A program made the translations under genes and the position numbers. The notes beneath the pieces were generated by a model. It saw only the letters and a list, made by a program, of their open reading frames with translations, did not search any database and was not told where the DNA came from. From Sorghum bicolor (taxonomy: Eukaryota; Streptophyta; Magnoliopsida; Poales; Poaceae), in NCBI RefSeq assembly GCF_000003195.3, contig NC_012871.2, forward strand, positions 14,888,293-14,952,292: 64,000 nt of DNA. The letters run 5' to 3'. Positions 1 through 9,791 of this stretch are shown here, in pieces; position 1 is the first letter of the stretch; the number at the start of each line of letters is the position of its first letter.

Positions 1-64
1 CCACGATGCCGCCCGCTCGTACCTCTCTAGTCACGCCGAGAGTCATGTGTGTCTCGCACCGTTA

Positions 65-506
65 GACCACTCACAATGCAAGACTCTATCACAGAGTTTA
101 AGACAATTAATTACATATTATTTATAGTATTTTACTGATGTGGCAGCATATTTATTGAAAAAAGAGGTAGAAAAAATAAGACTCCAAGTCTTATTTAGAG
201 CAAATTTAATAATACAGTCTACTTACTGGCTGTAAGGTTTCTTACAGCCTTCTCCCAGCCCACCCATACAATAGTTAGCTATTCACTGGCCCACTTATCT
301 CTCTCACAAAGTTTCTTGGTTCCGGTGCCTAAACTGGCTGTAAGCTTACAGCCTGCTTCTCTTCTCTCTCATCCCTTCTCTCCTCCACCTCATTATTTAG
401 CCAGCTTACAGCCCACTATAATACTTGCTCTTAGACTCCAAGTCCACATTGTTCGAGGTAATAAATAACTTTAGACTCTATGTTAGAGTCTGCATTGTGA
501 GTGCCC
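65..506. mobile_element. Tourist-like MITE, copy 1, interrupted by a second MITE
   Basis: The ends form an imperfect terminal inverted repeat (left CACTCACAATGCA, right TGCATTGTGAGTG). The same element occurs at 2770-2956 in the other orientation and without the interruption. The flanks are TTA on the left and TAA on the right, so the 3-bp duplication is not exact here. Positions 191-432 are a foreign insertion. The PIF/Harbinger-Tourist assignment rests on the TTA duplication of the other copy. Confidence 0.65.
191..432. mobile_element. MITE nested inside a MITE, GAGCAA-type termini
   Basis: This 242-bp insert starts TTATTTAGAGCAAATTT and ends ACTATAATACTTGCTCTT, an imperfect inverted repeat around GAGCAA. 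It is flanked by a 12-bp direct repeat AGACTCCAAGTC (179-190 and 433-444). The related uninterrupted element at 2770-2956 has this 12-mer only once, so an empty-site comparison exists within the window. The superfamily is not settled; a 9-12 bp duplication would fit a Mutator-type MITE. Confidence 0.65.
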
Positions 507-511
507 TAATT

Positions 512-749
512 AGGGCTTGTTTAGTTTCTGAAAAATTTTGGTTACTATAGCAATTTCATTTATTTATGACAAATATTGTCCAATTATAGACTAATTAGGC
601 TCAAAAGATTTATCTCGTGATTTACAAGCAAACTGTATAATTAATTTTTATTTTGACTATATTTAATGCTTCATGCATGTGCCGCAAGATTCGATGTGAC
701 GGAAAATCTTGAAAAGTTTTTGCTTTTTGGAGTGAACTAAACAAGGCCT
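512..749. mobile_element. MITE, GGCCTTGTTTAG family
   Basis: It begins AGGGCTTGTTTAGTTTC and ends GTGAACTAAACAAGGCCT. It has the internal blocks shared by all copies of this family here, such as a GATTCGATGTGACGG-like stretch and an ACTAATTAGGCTCAAAAGATT-like stretch. It has no coding capacity. The superfamily was not determined. Confidence 0.7.
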
Positions 750-764
750 GTTCTGGGTTGCTTA

Positions 765-985
765 GGGCATCCTTAATGGCAAATTGTAAAAATAACTAGC
801 TAGATGAAGCTTAGAAATAATAAAAAAGAACATTATGGTGGAGAATTATGTAAGTTATGAGAGAGTTGTTTTTAGAAGATTATGCTAGACTAGATATATG
901 GAAGTCACTAGCTATTTAATCTTTCTTCTTGATAGCCAATAAAATTTCTCATAGTCTAACTATTTGGTAACTATTATAGATGCCC
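765..985. mobile_element. MITE with GGGCAT termini
   Basis: The left end GGGCATCCTTAATGGC and right end CTATTATAGATGCCC form an imperfect inverted repeat around 221 bp of AT-rich sequence. The flanks are TTA (left) and TTT (right), near the 3-bp duplication of Tourist-like elements. No ORF is present. Confidence 0.55.
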
Positions 986-1441
986 TTTTAAACTGGCCTG
1001 AATTGAGCATTGCATACGTTAGATCAGCTAGCGTGCCACGTCCGTGTGATACCAAAATAATCACCGTAACTCCATATAAATCTATCATAAAGTACTAATA
1101 ACTAAGGTGCGAGAGACAATTTTTTCATCGAAACCTTAGTTTTAATTATTCCCTTATTTGTGTGCGATTTAGACTAAAAAAAGAGTGCAAAAATCAGATG
1201 TTCGAGATAAGGTTATCACCCACGACATAGCAAAACGGAAAAAAAAATATAGAAATAGTGAAGCAGTGAATCCGAATCATGTTGACAAGATCACAATTGA
1301 CTAGATCCAGAAACAGTAGTGAACGAAAGACACGAACAATGTAGCAACTACGACTGTAGGCGCTCGATAATATGAAGATGGAGAGTCATTAAAAAAAATG
1401 AAACATGGAACTGAAGAACATGCATGCCGCTGGACGCTTCT
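986..1441. other. Intergenic, 3' flank of the BTB gene; no gene seen
   Basis: AT-rich sequence with homopolymer runs (about 1240 and 1390). It lies downstream of the minus-strand MATH-BTB gene and should contain its 3' UTR. No repeat pair or gene was recognised. Confidence 0.5.
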
Positions 1442-2530
1442 TCAGTTGGTCGATCGCCGCGTAGCCCTGATGATATCTGTGAGCACCGAGGGGCAGCTTG
1501 CTTCCAGGTGCTTGTACCCCTCAGTCTCCAGGACGGCGTCAAGATATCCCGCGATGAACTCGACGCAGCTAGCCTTCAGCTGCGAGCAGCCATGCTGCTC
1601 CGCTAGCGCCAGCGTGGTCGCCGCCGTGTCGACGGTGATGCGGTCCGCCAGCCTGCCCTCGCAGATGAGCTTGAGCCTGTCAAGGCCGTACCTGTCCGCG
1701 CCGGCGAGCAGATGCTGCGCCATCGCCGTCGCGTCGTCCTCGCCCTTCTGGTTCTGGCCCAGCAGGTCCGGCGCCGTGTCGGTGTAGATGAACCCTAGCA
1801 GGGCCTTGAACGCCGCGGGCTCCATTTCCTTCACCTCGACGCGCTGGCACGCCACCTCCTTCATTCCCCCGAACAGCTCCGCCATGAACACCGGCGACCT
1901 CGAGGCAAGGATGGCCTTGTGCGCGGCGAACTTCTTGCCGGAGACGACGAACGTCACGTCCGCGCCCGTCCCCTTCCGCAGGAGCTCGCCCAGATGCCGG
2001 TGCAGGTCCGGGGACGGCAACGCAGCGTCGTCTGGGCGGCGACCGCGATCCATGGCCGTCGCCGCGGTATTACTCGGCGCCGCCGCCGCCGGTGCTCCTT
2101 TGAGCACGGTGATGCTGCATTGCACGGTGTAGGAATCGTCCACCAGGTAGCCAGATGCCTCCAGATCCTCTCTTGACGTCGCCTCGAGTGGATTGGAGTA
2201 ATCGCCGGACTTGTAGAACTTGTGCGATAGGCTCTTCTCCTTGGACGGCTTCAGCCTCCCGGTCGGATCAACCAGGCGGCAGGTGAGCTTGGCCTTGACG
2301 TCGCCACCGCGCGCTTCGGAGAGCAACACGAGATTGAGCGTCACCGGGCGATGGCGGCCCGCCCAGTGATTCTTGGGACGCCAGTCGATCTGCCAGTCGT
2401 GGCCACCGACGGACCATTTCTGGGACTTGATGAGCTCGCCGTCGCTCATGGCCGTGGTGACCGAATGACCTTCCACCTTGAGCAGGAGGTCCTTGGAGCG
2501 GACAACCTTGGTGAGGTTTTGGACTTGCAT
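1442..2530 (-). CDS. MATH-BTB domain protein (BPM-like CUL3 adaptor)
   Basis: An intact, intronless ORF of 362 residues starting at the ATG at 2528-2530. Residues about 1-145 look like a divergent MATH domain (SVGGHDWQIDW near 40-50, VDDSYTVQCSITV near 130-142). Residues about 174-291 are a typical BTB/POZ domain (GADVTFVVSGKKFAAHKAIL, then the SRSPVF and GFIYTD landmarks), and about 295-355 a BACK-like helical tail. MATH-BTB proteins generally act as substrate adaptors of CUL3 ubiquitin ligases, with MATH holding the substrate and BTB binding CUL3; that role is inferred here from the family. Grass genomes hold large, fast-evolving MATH-BTB families, and single-exon GC-rich members like this are common. 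The N-terminus is short, since the usual start of the MATH strand set is missing or diverged, so an upstream exon or loss of the first strands is possible. This is the only host-type gene recognised in the window. MITEs flank it on both sides, and no clear TATA box was seen. Confidence 0.88.
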   Translation of the reverse strand: MQVQNLTKVVRSKDLLLKVEGHSVTTAMSDGELIKSQKWSVGGHDWQIDWRPKNHWAGRHRPVTLNLVLLSEARGGDVKAKLTCRLVDPTGRLKPSKEKSLSHKFYKSGDYSNPLEATSREDLEASGYLVDDSYTVQCSITVLKGAPAAAAPSNTAATAMDRGRRPDDAALPSPDLHRHLGELLRKGTGADVTFVVSGKKFAAHKAILASRSPVFMAELFGGMKEVACQRVEVKEMEPAAFKALLGFIYTDTAPDLLGQNQKGEDDATAMAQHLLAGADRYGLDRLKLICEGRLADRITVDTAATTLALAEQHGCSQLKASCVEFIAGYLDAVLETEGYKHLEASCPSVLTDIIRATRRSTN

Positions 2531-2676
2531 GGTGGGAGATTGGATGACAGGGATCTACGGAGTACACAATTGCCTTGGTCCTTGGCGAATCTGTTTGTGT
2601 TCTTGGTTGCCCAAGCGCAACTTATGGACGCCGCCGGCAGGGTCGGTTGGGGTACTGTGGCGCACTGCGCTTAATT

Positions 2677-2748
2677 GAAGAGGTGACGCCTCGGATGCTG
2701 CGTATGCATCGTTCGAGAAGAGGTGACGCCTCGGATGCTGCGTATGCA
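2677..2748. repeat. Short direct duplication upstream of the BTB gene
   Basis: A 32-bp segment starting GAAGAGGTGACGCCTCGGAT occurs twice, at 2677-2708 and 2717-2748, separated by 8 bp. It lies about 150-220 bp upstream of the BTB start codon, so it could affect that promoter. Confidence 0.85.
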
Positions 2749-2769
2749 CTGCGTATGCTTCCTTGTTTA

Positions 2770-2956
2770 GGCCCGGCACTCGCAGGCTCTATTATGGAGT
2801 CTAAAGTTATTTATTAGCTCGAACAATGTGGACTTGGAGTCTTATTTTTTCTACCTCTTTCTTCAATAAATATGGTGCCACATCAGCAAAATACCATAAA
2901 TAATATGTAATTAATTGTCTTGGACTCCATGATAGAGTCTTGCATTGGGAGTGCCC
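2770..2956. mobile_element. Tourist-like MITE, copy 2, uninterrupted
   Basis: It has inverted termini (GGCCCGGCACTC left, GGGAGTGCCC right) and an exact TTA duplication on both sides (2767-2769 and 2957-2959). Internally it is the reverse complement of copy 1 at 65-506 without the nested MITE. TTA duplications fit PIF/Harbinger-derived Tourist elements. Confidence 0.75.
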
Positions 2957-3293
2957 TTAGTTCACTACCTAAAAATTTTTCATCCATCTCATCGAATCTT
3001 TAGACACATGCATGGAACATTAAATGTAGATAAAAAAATAAACTAATTACACAGTTTGGTTGAAAACCGCGAGACGAATTTTTAAGCCTAGTTACTCGAT
3101 AATTAACCTTAAGTGCTACAGTAACTCACATATGCTAATGACGGATTAATTATGCTTAATAGATTTGTCTTGAAGTTTCCTGACGAGTTATGTAATTTGT
3201 TTTTTTATTAGTTTCTAAAAACCTCTTCCGACATCCTTCCAACACATCCGATGTGACACCCAGAAACTTTTGATCCCCAATCTAAACAGGGCC
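2957..3293. mobile_element. Diverged long member of the GGCCTTGTTTAG MITE family
   Basis: It starts TTAGTTCAC and ends TCTAAACAGGGCC, with the recognisable internal blocks (ATCGAATCTTTAGACACATG, ACTAATTACACAGTTTGG). It is longer and more diverged than the next copies and abuts one directly. Confidence 0.55.
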
Positions 3294-3526
3294 TTAGTTT
3301 CTGAAAAGAAATTTCGTGATACTGTAGCACTTTCGTTTGTTTGTGGTAATTATTGTTCAATCATGGATTAACTAGGCTCAAAACATTCGTCTCGTCAATT
3401 TCGACTAAACTGTGCAAATAGTTTTTATTTTTGTCTACATTTAATACTCCATGCATACGTCTAAAGATTCGATGTGACGGGGAATCTTGAAAAATTTTGG
3501 GTGTTTGGGTGGAAGTAAACAAGGCC
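3290..3526. mobile_element. MITE, GGCCTTGTTTAG family
   Basis: It runs from GGCCTTAGTTTCTG to GTAAACAAGGCC. It shares its first bases with the end of the preceding element. Confidence 0.65.
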
Positions 3527-3769
3527 GGCCTTGTTTAGTTCACCTCGAAATCCAAAAAGTTTTCAAGATTTCCAGTCACATCGAATCTTGCGGCACATGC
3601 ATGAAGCATTAAATATAGACGAAAACAAAAACTAATTACACAGTTTGTCTGTAAATCGCGAGACGAATCTTTTAATCCTAGTTAGTTCATGATTAGACAA
3701 TATTTGTCAAATGAAAACGAAAGTGCTATAGTAGTGAAATCCGAAATTTTTTCGGAACTAAACAAGGCC
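3527..3769. mobile_element. MITE, GGCCTTGTTTAG family
   Basis: The best preserved copy, with GGCCTTGTTTAGTTCAC at the left and GGAACTAAACAAGGCC at the right. It is in the opposite internal orientation to its neighbours on both sides. Confidence 0.75.
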
Positions 3770-4008
3770 TTGTTTATATGTGAAAATTTTTTGAATTTCG
3801 CTACTGTAGCACTTTCGTTTGTTTGTGGTAAATTTTGTCCAATCATAGACTAACTAGGGTCAAAAAATTCGTCTCGCGATTTACAGTCAAACTGTGTGAT
3901 TAGTTTTTATTTTCGTCTATATTTAATGCTTCATGCATGTACCGTAAGATTAGATGTGATAGAAAATCTTGAAATTTTTTTGGATTTCAGAGTGAACTAA
4001 ACAAGGCC
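3766..4008. mobile_element. MITE, GGCCTTGTTTAG family
   Basis: It starts GGCCTTGTTTATATG and ends GTGAACTAAACAAGGCC. Its first four bases overlap the end of the preceding copy, suggesting insertion at the terminus of an existing element. Confidence 0.7.
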
Positions 4009-4058
4009 TTTGTGTGGAGTATTTGGGGTAGTTTTCATATCAAGCAGTAGGCGTCTCA

Positions 4059-4280
4059 GGCCTTGTTTACTTTCACCCAAAATCTAAAAACTTTTCAAGA
4101 TTTTCCATCACATCAAATCTTTAGAAAGCATGCATGAAGTATTAGATATAAACGAAAATAAAAACTAATTTACGAGACGAATCTTTTAAGCCTAGTTAGT
4201 CCATGATTGGACAATAATTATCACAAACAAACGAAAGTGTTATAGTGTCGCGAAAAAATTTTGGGCAGGAACTAAACAAG
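4059..4280. mobile_element. MITE, GGCCTTGTTTAG family, right end truncated
   Basis: It starts GGCCTTGTTTACTTTC. The right end reads GGAACTAAACAAG and then passes directly into a different MITE, so the final GCC is lost. Confidence 0.65.
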
Positions 4281-4461
4281 CATGTTTTATGAGAGTGTCA
4301 TGCACATTAAATATGGTGCCACATAATCAAAATTGCTGACTTGGCAGGGTTATTAAATGAAGGAGTTTCATTAGATGAGAGGGGTATGAAACTCATGTGG
4401 CTCGGTTTCCTAGTTTATAGTCTTGATAACTGTGTCATGAAACTATGCATTGAGACTGGCC
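4281..4461. mobile_element. Tourist-like MITE (GGCYAGTCTCAATG family), left end truncated
   Basis: It matches the complete element at 63735-63941 almost throughout (GAGAGTGTCATGCACATTAA, TGGCTCGGTT, the end ATTGAGACTGGCC). Its first ~15 bp are replaced by the end of the preceding MITE. Confidence 0.7.
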
Positions 4462-4525
4462 GTAGAGTGTGTTTCTTTCGGCGTGTAAGAATTTGTTCAA
4501 TTTTTTCACTCCATATAGGTTGTTT

Positions 4526-4920
4526 GGCCAGTCTCAGTAGGGGTTTCATGGCTCAGTTTTCAAAACATTTATATTTTCCTAATATATAATTGATAAAATT
4601 TCAGTTCACGGGAAAATTCTGTCTGCCAACTCTTTGTTACTAGGTTCGGTTCGAACTATGTTTGGACTTGTTCTAGATGGAATTGGTTTACTATTGGGTT
4701 TGGTTACAACTGGGTTTAACCAGATGATGTACTAGTAACCAAATTTTGCTTTTTGCTCCTATTGCAACGCATGGGTATTTTTACTAGTATTTTATAAACA
4801 GTGCAGAAGAGTTTTATCTTTATGAAACTATCTCTATTCCTATAAAACTTTCTCTCTCTTCATCAATATAGTGTCATATCAACATATTTAATGTGCATGA
4901 AACCTCTATTGAGACTGGCC
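4526..4920. mobile_element. Tourist-like MITE of the same family, containing an insertion
   Basis: The left terminus GGCCAGTCTCAGTAGGGG and right terminus TATTGAGACTGGCC bracket 395 bp, twice the usual length. The middle (about 4590-4790) is unrelated to the family and ends near a TTGCAACGCATGGGTATTTT stretch, a phrase common at the ends of other grass repeats. It is probably a nested fragment of unknown type. Confidence 0.5.
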
Positions 4921-4926
4921 TAAAGT

Positions 4927-5082
4927 AAGTCTCAATGGAGTTTCATTAGAGTTTCATGAACATTATATATGCTAATGTGACACCGTATTAATAAAGAGAT
5001 GTGATAAAAGTTTCATGGTATACTGTTTCCAAAATATGAGTGTGTTAAAAATTATGTCATAAAACTCCCATGGAGGATGGCC
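4927..5082. mobile_element. Degenerate Tourist-like MITE of the same family
   Basis: It starts AAGTCTCAATGGAGTTTC and ends CCCATGGAGGATGGCC, with the family's internal GTTTCATGAACATTA-like block. It is short and diverged. Confidence 0.45.
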
Positions 5083-5237
5083 TAAAAAGATAGTCCAAAT
5101 TTAGATAGAGCAGCAAGAGAATTGTACTTCTTGCTTCGGGTCTTTAAACGTGGATAATTGTATCAGTTTACTCCTATTTCAGGACGATGAAAAGTCTACC
5201 ATTCTTATTAGTTGTAGGCAAATGATTTTTAGGGTTA

Positions 5238-7548
5238 TGTAACACCCAAAAATTTGCTCATTTTAAAATAGGAGAATTTAATTTAATTTTGTATTTTTGT
5301 GCTCATAAAACATAGGAAAATAATATTTGTCATTAAAATAAAACTTATCGTAGAATTTAGTAACATGTATGTGCACTCATGCTGGATCATTTATATTTTT
5401 GTACTGTGTGACTTTGATCAAAGTTAAAATATTTTGAAAATATGTTTGAAATAGCTTTGAAATAAAGGAAAAGAAAATAAAAAAAAACATCTCTCTTCCC
5501 CGCACGTATGGCGTAAGACTCCTTTGTCATCAGCTTGGATCCAAGCAATCTAATCCAAATAGGGATCATATCGTCCCTTGAAGCCATCCCAATGGAAATC
5601 GTATATCCCCTTCCTACTATATCTCTGTATACGTTTCCAACTCAGCTGGGCTTTAAGATATGATGCCTTCGGCCTATTTATCCTATTATATGCGAACCCT
5701 AGCACGTACCACCGCCATTGCCAAGTCAAGTGCCGCCGCCTCCGTCGAGCTTCTATGTGCGCTACCTCGTACAAGATATCGAGCACCTACATAGGAGCAG
5801 CTCTGCCCCGTCGCCGTGGAAACTGCCATAGGACGCCTATCCGCTCTTCGCGACGCGTTGCCGAGCACCTGAGCAACTAGCGTCGACGCTCTGACGTCCC
5901 TGCTTGCTTCGATCGAACTCGAGCATCCTGGTGAGCTCTCTATCATTTACTCTTTGATCCTCATAGCCGGTAGGCTACGTAAATCTACTCATGTCATGCG
6001 GATTGTGATGGCTATCGCCGACGCAAGTGTGGCCAAGTACAACTACGCACCGTGCAGTGCTTCGCCCTGCCTGTATTGCAAGCTTTTCCAATTCGTGCTT
6101 GTTGAACAGATTGCTAGCATGATGACGTCGTGATGGCATCATGATGATGTCATTTGAATTTTGTGGCCGTTTTCTTCGGAAAACAAATCTAGAAATACAA
6201 AGAAAATACACTTGCTTGCTTAGGTCATATTTTCTTCGCTTTAACTCCGTTTTAACCCATTCAAGTTGCGTTAGATCCGTAATAATGAACTCTACATGTT
6301 AATAATATTGTTTACTCAGTTTGAAACTTTCTAATTTCGTGATCCTATTTAATTAATTATTTATCTATAGGAAATCTTAGAAAATTCATATCTTTTCCGT
6401 TTCAACTCCGATTTTCGTGATCTTTACGTCTATGAAATCGTAGCGATGCGTAGAATCATTTTATAAACTTTTCATACTGTTTTCATATGATTGGTGTACT
6501 GTTCTAATTATAGCCTTGTTTGCTTCGTGTATGTTATTCCCGATTGTTTGTGTGATCGATGATCGAGTTTAGACGGTGAACAATACTTCAGTGATCAAGA
6601 TCAGAGCCTTGGCAACTAGTAAGACCAGCAGGATCAACAAGAGCATTTGGATTAAGGCAAGTATAGCATTTGGATTTTATTTCTGTGACCATGATCCTGT
6701 GACTAGATTAATGTTAAGTAATAAATGATAAAAATGACTCTTTAGCCACTTGATGATTTATCTGTAAGTGATAACCGGGACAACAGTGCAACCATGAGGG
6801 CTATAATGGCTCTGGCTTTAGTTAAGTATGAGTAACTTTTCTAGCTCGTTAGCGGTTACCCGTTGTGGCGCAGTTGGGGAATAGCAGACCGTGGATTCCT
6901 GCGGGTGAATCACACGGACTGACTAATGAAACCAAGCGGCCCTAACTTGTTAGACGAACCTTTGAAAGACTTCATAGTGATCCCTGCCGACCTCCCTAGG
7001 AAGGGGGTTAAGAGACTAGCTACCTCGGGCGAAAGGGTAAATCATGACTCATGGGTAAAGATGTGCAACCTCTGCAGAGGGTGAAAAAACTAGTATACTA
7101 GCCGAGCTCACGGTCAGGAGCGGCCTTGGGGATTCTTGCTGCGACGATAATGATTCCTATGTGTTAAATATGCTCATTATTTATTATTTAATGCTATACA
7201 TTATTTATGTCACATTGATCATGACATTGTGGGAGTTATACAATCTAGTTGCTATACTTGTGGAGTTCGACATGGACTCACTCTTGCTATTTCCCCCAAA
7301 CCTCAGGAGAAGTTTAGGCTTGTGATCAACCAGTCAGTTGGATCCTGTAGAGAGAAGTTAATACCCGGAGTTTGGAGTTGTCTATCCGTTGTTTGCTATC
7401 AAAGGTTATCTCTTTTATATTATGTACGTTATATAATTTATGCATTGTCTTTTGATATTACCCCTTATTTGTAGCTATATGTGAGATTTGACTTCTAAAA
7501 CTCACATATGGTGCATATCTGGTTTTGTCCTTAAAATCGGGTATTACA
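5238..7548 (+). repeat. 5' LTR of R1
   Basis: A 2.3-kb LTR with TG...CA ends (TGTAACACCC / TATTACA). Its last 540 bp, from AAGAGACTAGCTACCTCGGG, match the truncated 3' LTR at 9792-10459. Short ORFs inside it (for example near 5580-5880) have no recognisable product. Confidence 0.8.
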
Positions 7549-7551
7549 AAG

Positions 7552-7563
7552 TGGTATCAAAGC
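7552..7563 (+). other. Primer binding site of R1 (initiator tRNA-Met)
   Basis: TGGTATCAAAGC begins 3 bp after the 5' LTR. It matches the usual plant tRNA-iMet primer site TGGTATCAGAGC except for one base. Confidence 0.85.
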
Positions 7564-7742
7564 AATGCTGACTGTAGGACGCAAGCCTAGTTAGAACTGG
7601 ACGTTTTGGCATGCTTCTATCTTTGCTTACTTCTTGCTTTTCGCCTTGACCTTGATAGTTGCTAAAAGTTATGCTTACCTCTTGCCTAGTTCTTTTATTA
7701 AATCTTGTCTCTATTCTAAATCCTCTCTCTTTGTCTCTTTAG

Positions 7743-8504
7743 ATGGATCATAACGAGGAGACCTTTGACAAGAAGGAACGAAAGCACCCAGATTTTCCAA
7801 CCGTAAAAGCATTCGACATGGAGAAGCTTCTAGCCATGCAAACACAAGTAGTGGAAGGAATAACTCAGAATAAGAACTCTCAACAACGTATCTCAGGACC
7901 CGTGAGGAGACAAGTAGCAGAAGCTTGGAAAAATATGAGAAATCATGGAAGCGTTGGGAGTAATACATCAGGATATCAGGATCAATGCCACTGTTGTGAG
8001 CATTATGGTCTTCCTTGTCTTCGGAATATGTCATCTAAGAAGGAAGTTAAGACAAAACCAACCTGTGTGACTAATGAGGATAAGAAGAGGAAGGCAAAAG
8101 CACTAGAGCCGAGATTGGGAAGTGATCAACACCCAAATCCCAAGATGTCACATGTAGCTTCAAATTCTCGTCAGGAAAACTCAAACCTTGGAGATGAACA
8201 AATTCCCCAAGCTAATCCCACTGCTCATGAGGTATGCATAGATGGGTGGACAATTACTTATAGAGAGTTTCAACCTCGGAGGATCAAGCAATGTAGAAAG
8301 AAATCTAACCAGGCAAAGATAAACCATCAGAGTATGCAAGTTGATAACACACCGAACAACACTTCAGTGGAAAATAACATCACAGAGGAACCAGCTAAGA
8401 GAAGGTGTTATCACTGCCAACAAGAAGGACATTATATAAGCTCTTGTCCACAAAAGAAGCAACAGATGCATCGTGAAGATAACCACACTAAGTCTAAGAT
8501 ATAG
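7743..8504 (+). CDS. Gag-like protein of R1 with a CCHC zinc knuckle
   Basis: A 253-residue ORF whose ATG lies about 180 bp downstream of the primer binding site. Near the C-terminus is one CX2CX4HX4C zinc knuckle (CYHCQQEGHYISSC, residues about 223-236), the nucleic-acid-binding motif of retrotransposon Gag. A second Cys-rich patch (CHCCEHYGLPC, about 83-93) does not follow that spacing. The remainder is hydrophilic and rich in Lys and Asn. I do not recognise a capsid domain, so this may be a shortened Gag or an accessory nucleocapsid. There are no stops or frameshifts. It is the only clear ORF between the LTRs and ends without any polymerase following. Confidence 0.6.
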   Translation: MDHNEETFDKKERKHPDFPTVKAFDMEKLLAMQTQVVEGITQNKNSQQRISGPVRRQVAEAWKNMRNHGSVGSNTSGYQDQCHCCEHYGLPCLRNMSSKKEVKTKPTCVTNEDKKRKAKALEPRLGSDQHPNPKMSHVASNSRQENSNLGDEQIPQANPTAHEVCIDGWTITYREFQPRRIKQCRKKSNQAKINHQSMQVDNTPNNTSVENNITEEPAKRRCYHCQQEGHYISSCPQKKQQMHREDNHTKSKI

Positions 8505-9791
8505 GTGTCCGTGTCCCCTGGTGTAATAAAAACGCTAGTAGCGAAAGTTGAGTTTGTGTGCCTTGTGAACCTTTAATGCTTAATTGCTTGTTATTATGTT
8601 TATGTTTGATTTGGATCTTTGTAATGAGTGTAATGATTTTGTGAAGTTCTTCACAATTTCATTTAGTTTATAGAACTAAGGCATACGGAGTAATGACATA
8701 AATAGTTGGGTTTGGTTATATCCTGTTTCTGTCTTTTGCTGATTTCTAGAGCAGTCTGCAATAATCATAGTGTATATCAAGATCTGGTCGTGCAAAGTTT
8801 ACTAAACTTTTCTGGAAACAACTAGACTCCAAGATCTTTCTCTGACCACAAGAATCACCCTCATAGCTGTTATGGTTTGGATGTTACAAAAATCACAACA
8901 GGATACAACTGTGCTGTCAAGAACCTGGACCAGTTTCGGTTGCTTACTGTTTTAGACATATGTAACTATAGAATTTGGAAGAGTATTCTATAGAAAAGTT
9001 GTAGACAATTTTCTATTCTTTCCAACGGTATAAGCTGGAACTTATTTGGATAAGTAGAACCTGAGATATGATATTTACAATTGGATGTTTCTGTTCTGTT
9101 TCAAAATCTGGATAGATCTGGCAATTCCTATTCTCAGCCAAGCTTAAAGACAGAATCTGGGGAAAAGTTGTATACGAAAGTTGTAAAGGATTTCATAAGC
9201 TTTTCAACAATGTAAGGATCATCTCCATATGAGTTAAGTAGCTCGAGGTATAATTTCTGGAATTTACTGCATCTTTGCTGAGATATTATCAGGAAGGATA
9301 TTATGTTTGGCTGTTTTACCTGAGCCTAAATACAGAACCTAAGGACGTCTTCTACAGGAAAGTTGTAGGGAATTTCATAATCTTTCTAACGGTATAAGCT
9401 ACAACTCTATTGGATTAACAGAATGGGAGTTATACCTGTTTTTCTATGTTGGTGTTTTTCATATCACGGGAAAATTTCAGGATACATGTTTGTTCTCTTG
9501 CACAGAAGCTCTTTGGGATGTCATAAGTTCTCAATGTTAGTTAACTTGTCTGGAAAACATGCTAGCTACCTTTCTTGTGTCCCCTAGATGACCTTTATTA
9601 AGGGGGGTAGCCTAAATAAAGGGGTTACATGGAGAAGAATTGGATAATGTTGGAACAAGAGACTCGGTACCACGAATGTAAAAGACTATGATGTGTGGCG
9701 TCCAAAAAGGATAGGAGAACTAGTCCCTAGTGTCCCCAATCAATCTAATTTTAAGGGGGGTAGTACCTTGATATCACGAGTGATGCATTTT
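8505..9791 (+). other. Non-coding 3' internal region of R1
   Basis: No ORF of note. It holds at least three diverged copies of a block with the phrase AAAGTTGTA followed by a CTTTC(C/T)AACGGTATAAGCT-like phrase (about 8990-9055, 9170-9250, 9350-9420), and two polypurine stretches AAGGGGGGTAG (about 9601 and 9756). The second polypurine stretch is the likelier primer for plus-strand synthesis. Confidence 0.6.

Noticed and set aside
1398..2678. Several plus-strand ORFs across the BTB gene (for example 1788-2132 and 2351-2674)
   Set aside because: They are antisense shadows of a GC-rich coding region, with no recognisable product.
5578..5880. Possible host gene (100-codon ORF with mixed GC content) near 5.6-5.9 kb
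   Set aside because: It lies inside the 2.3-kb LTR of R1, overlaps open frames on the other strand and has no domain.
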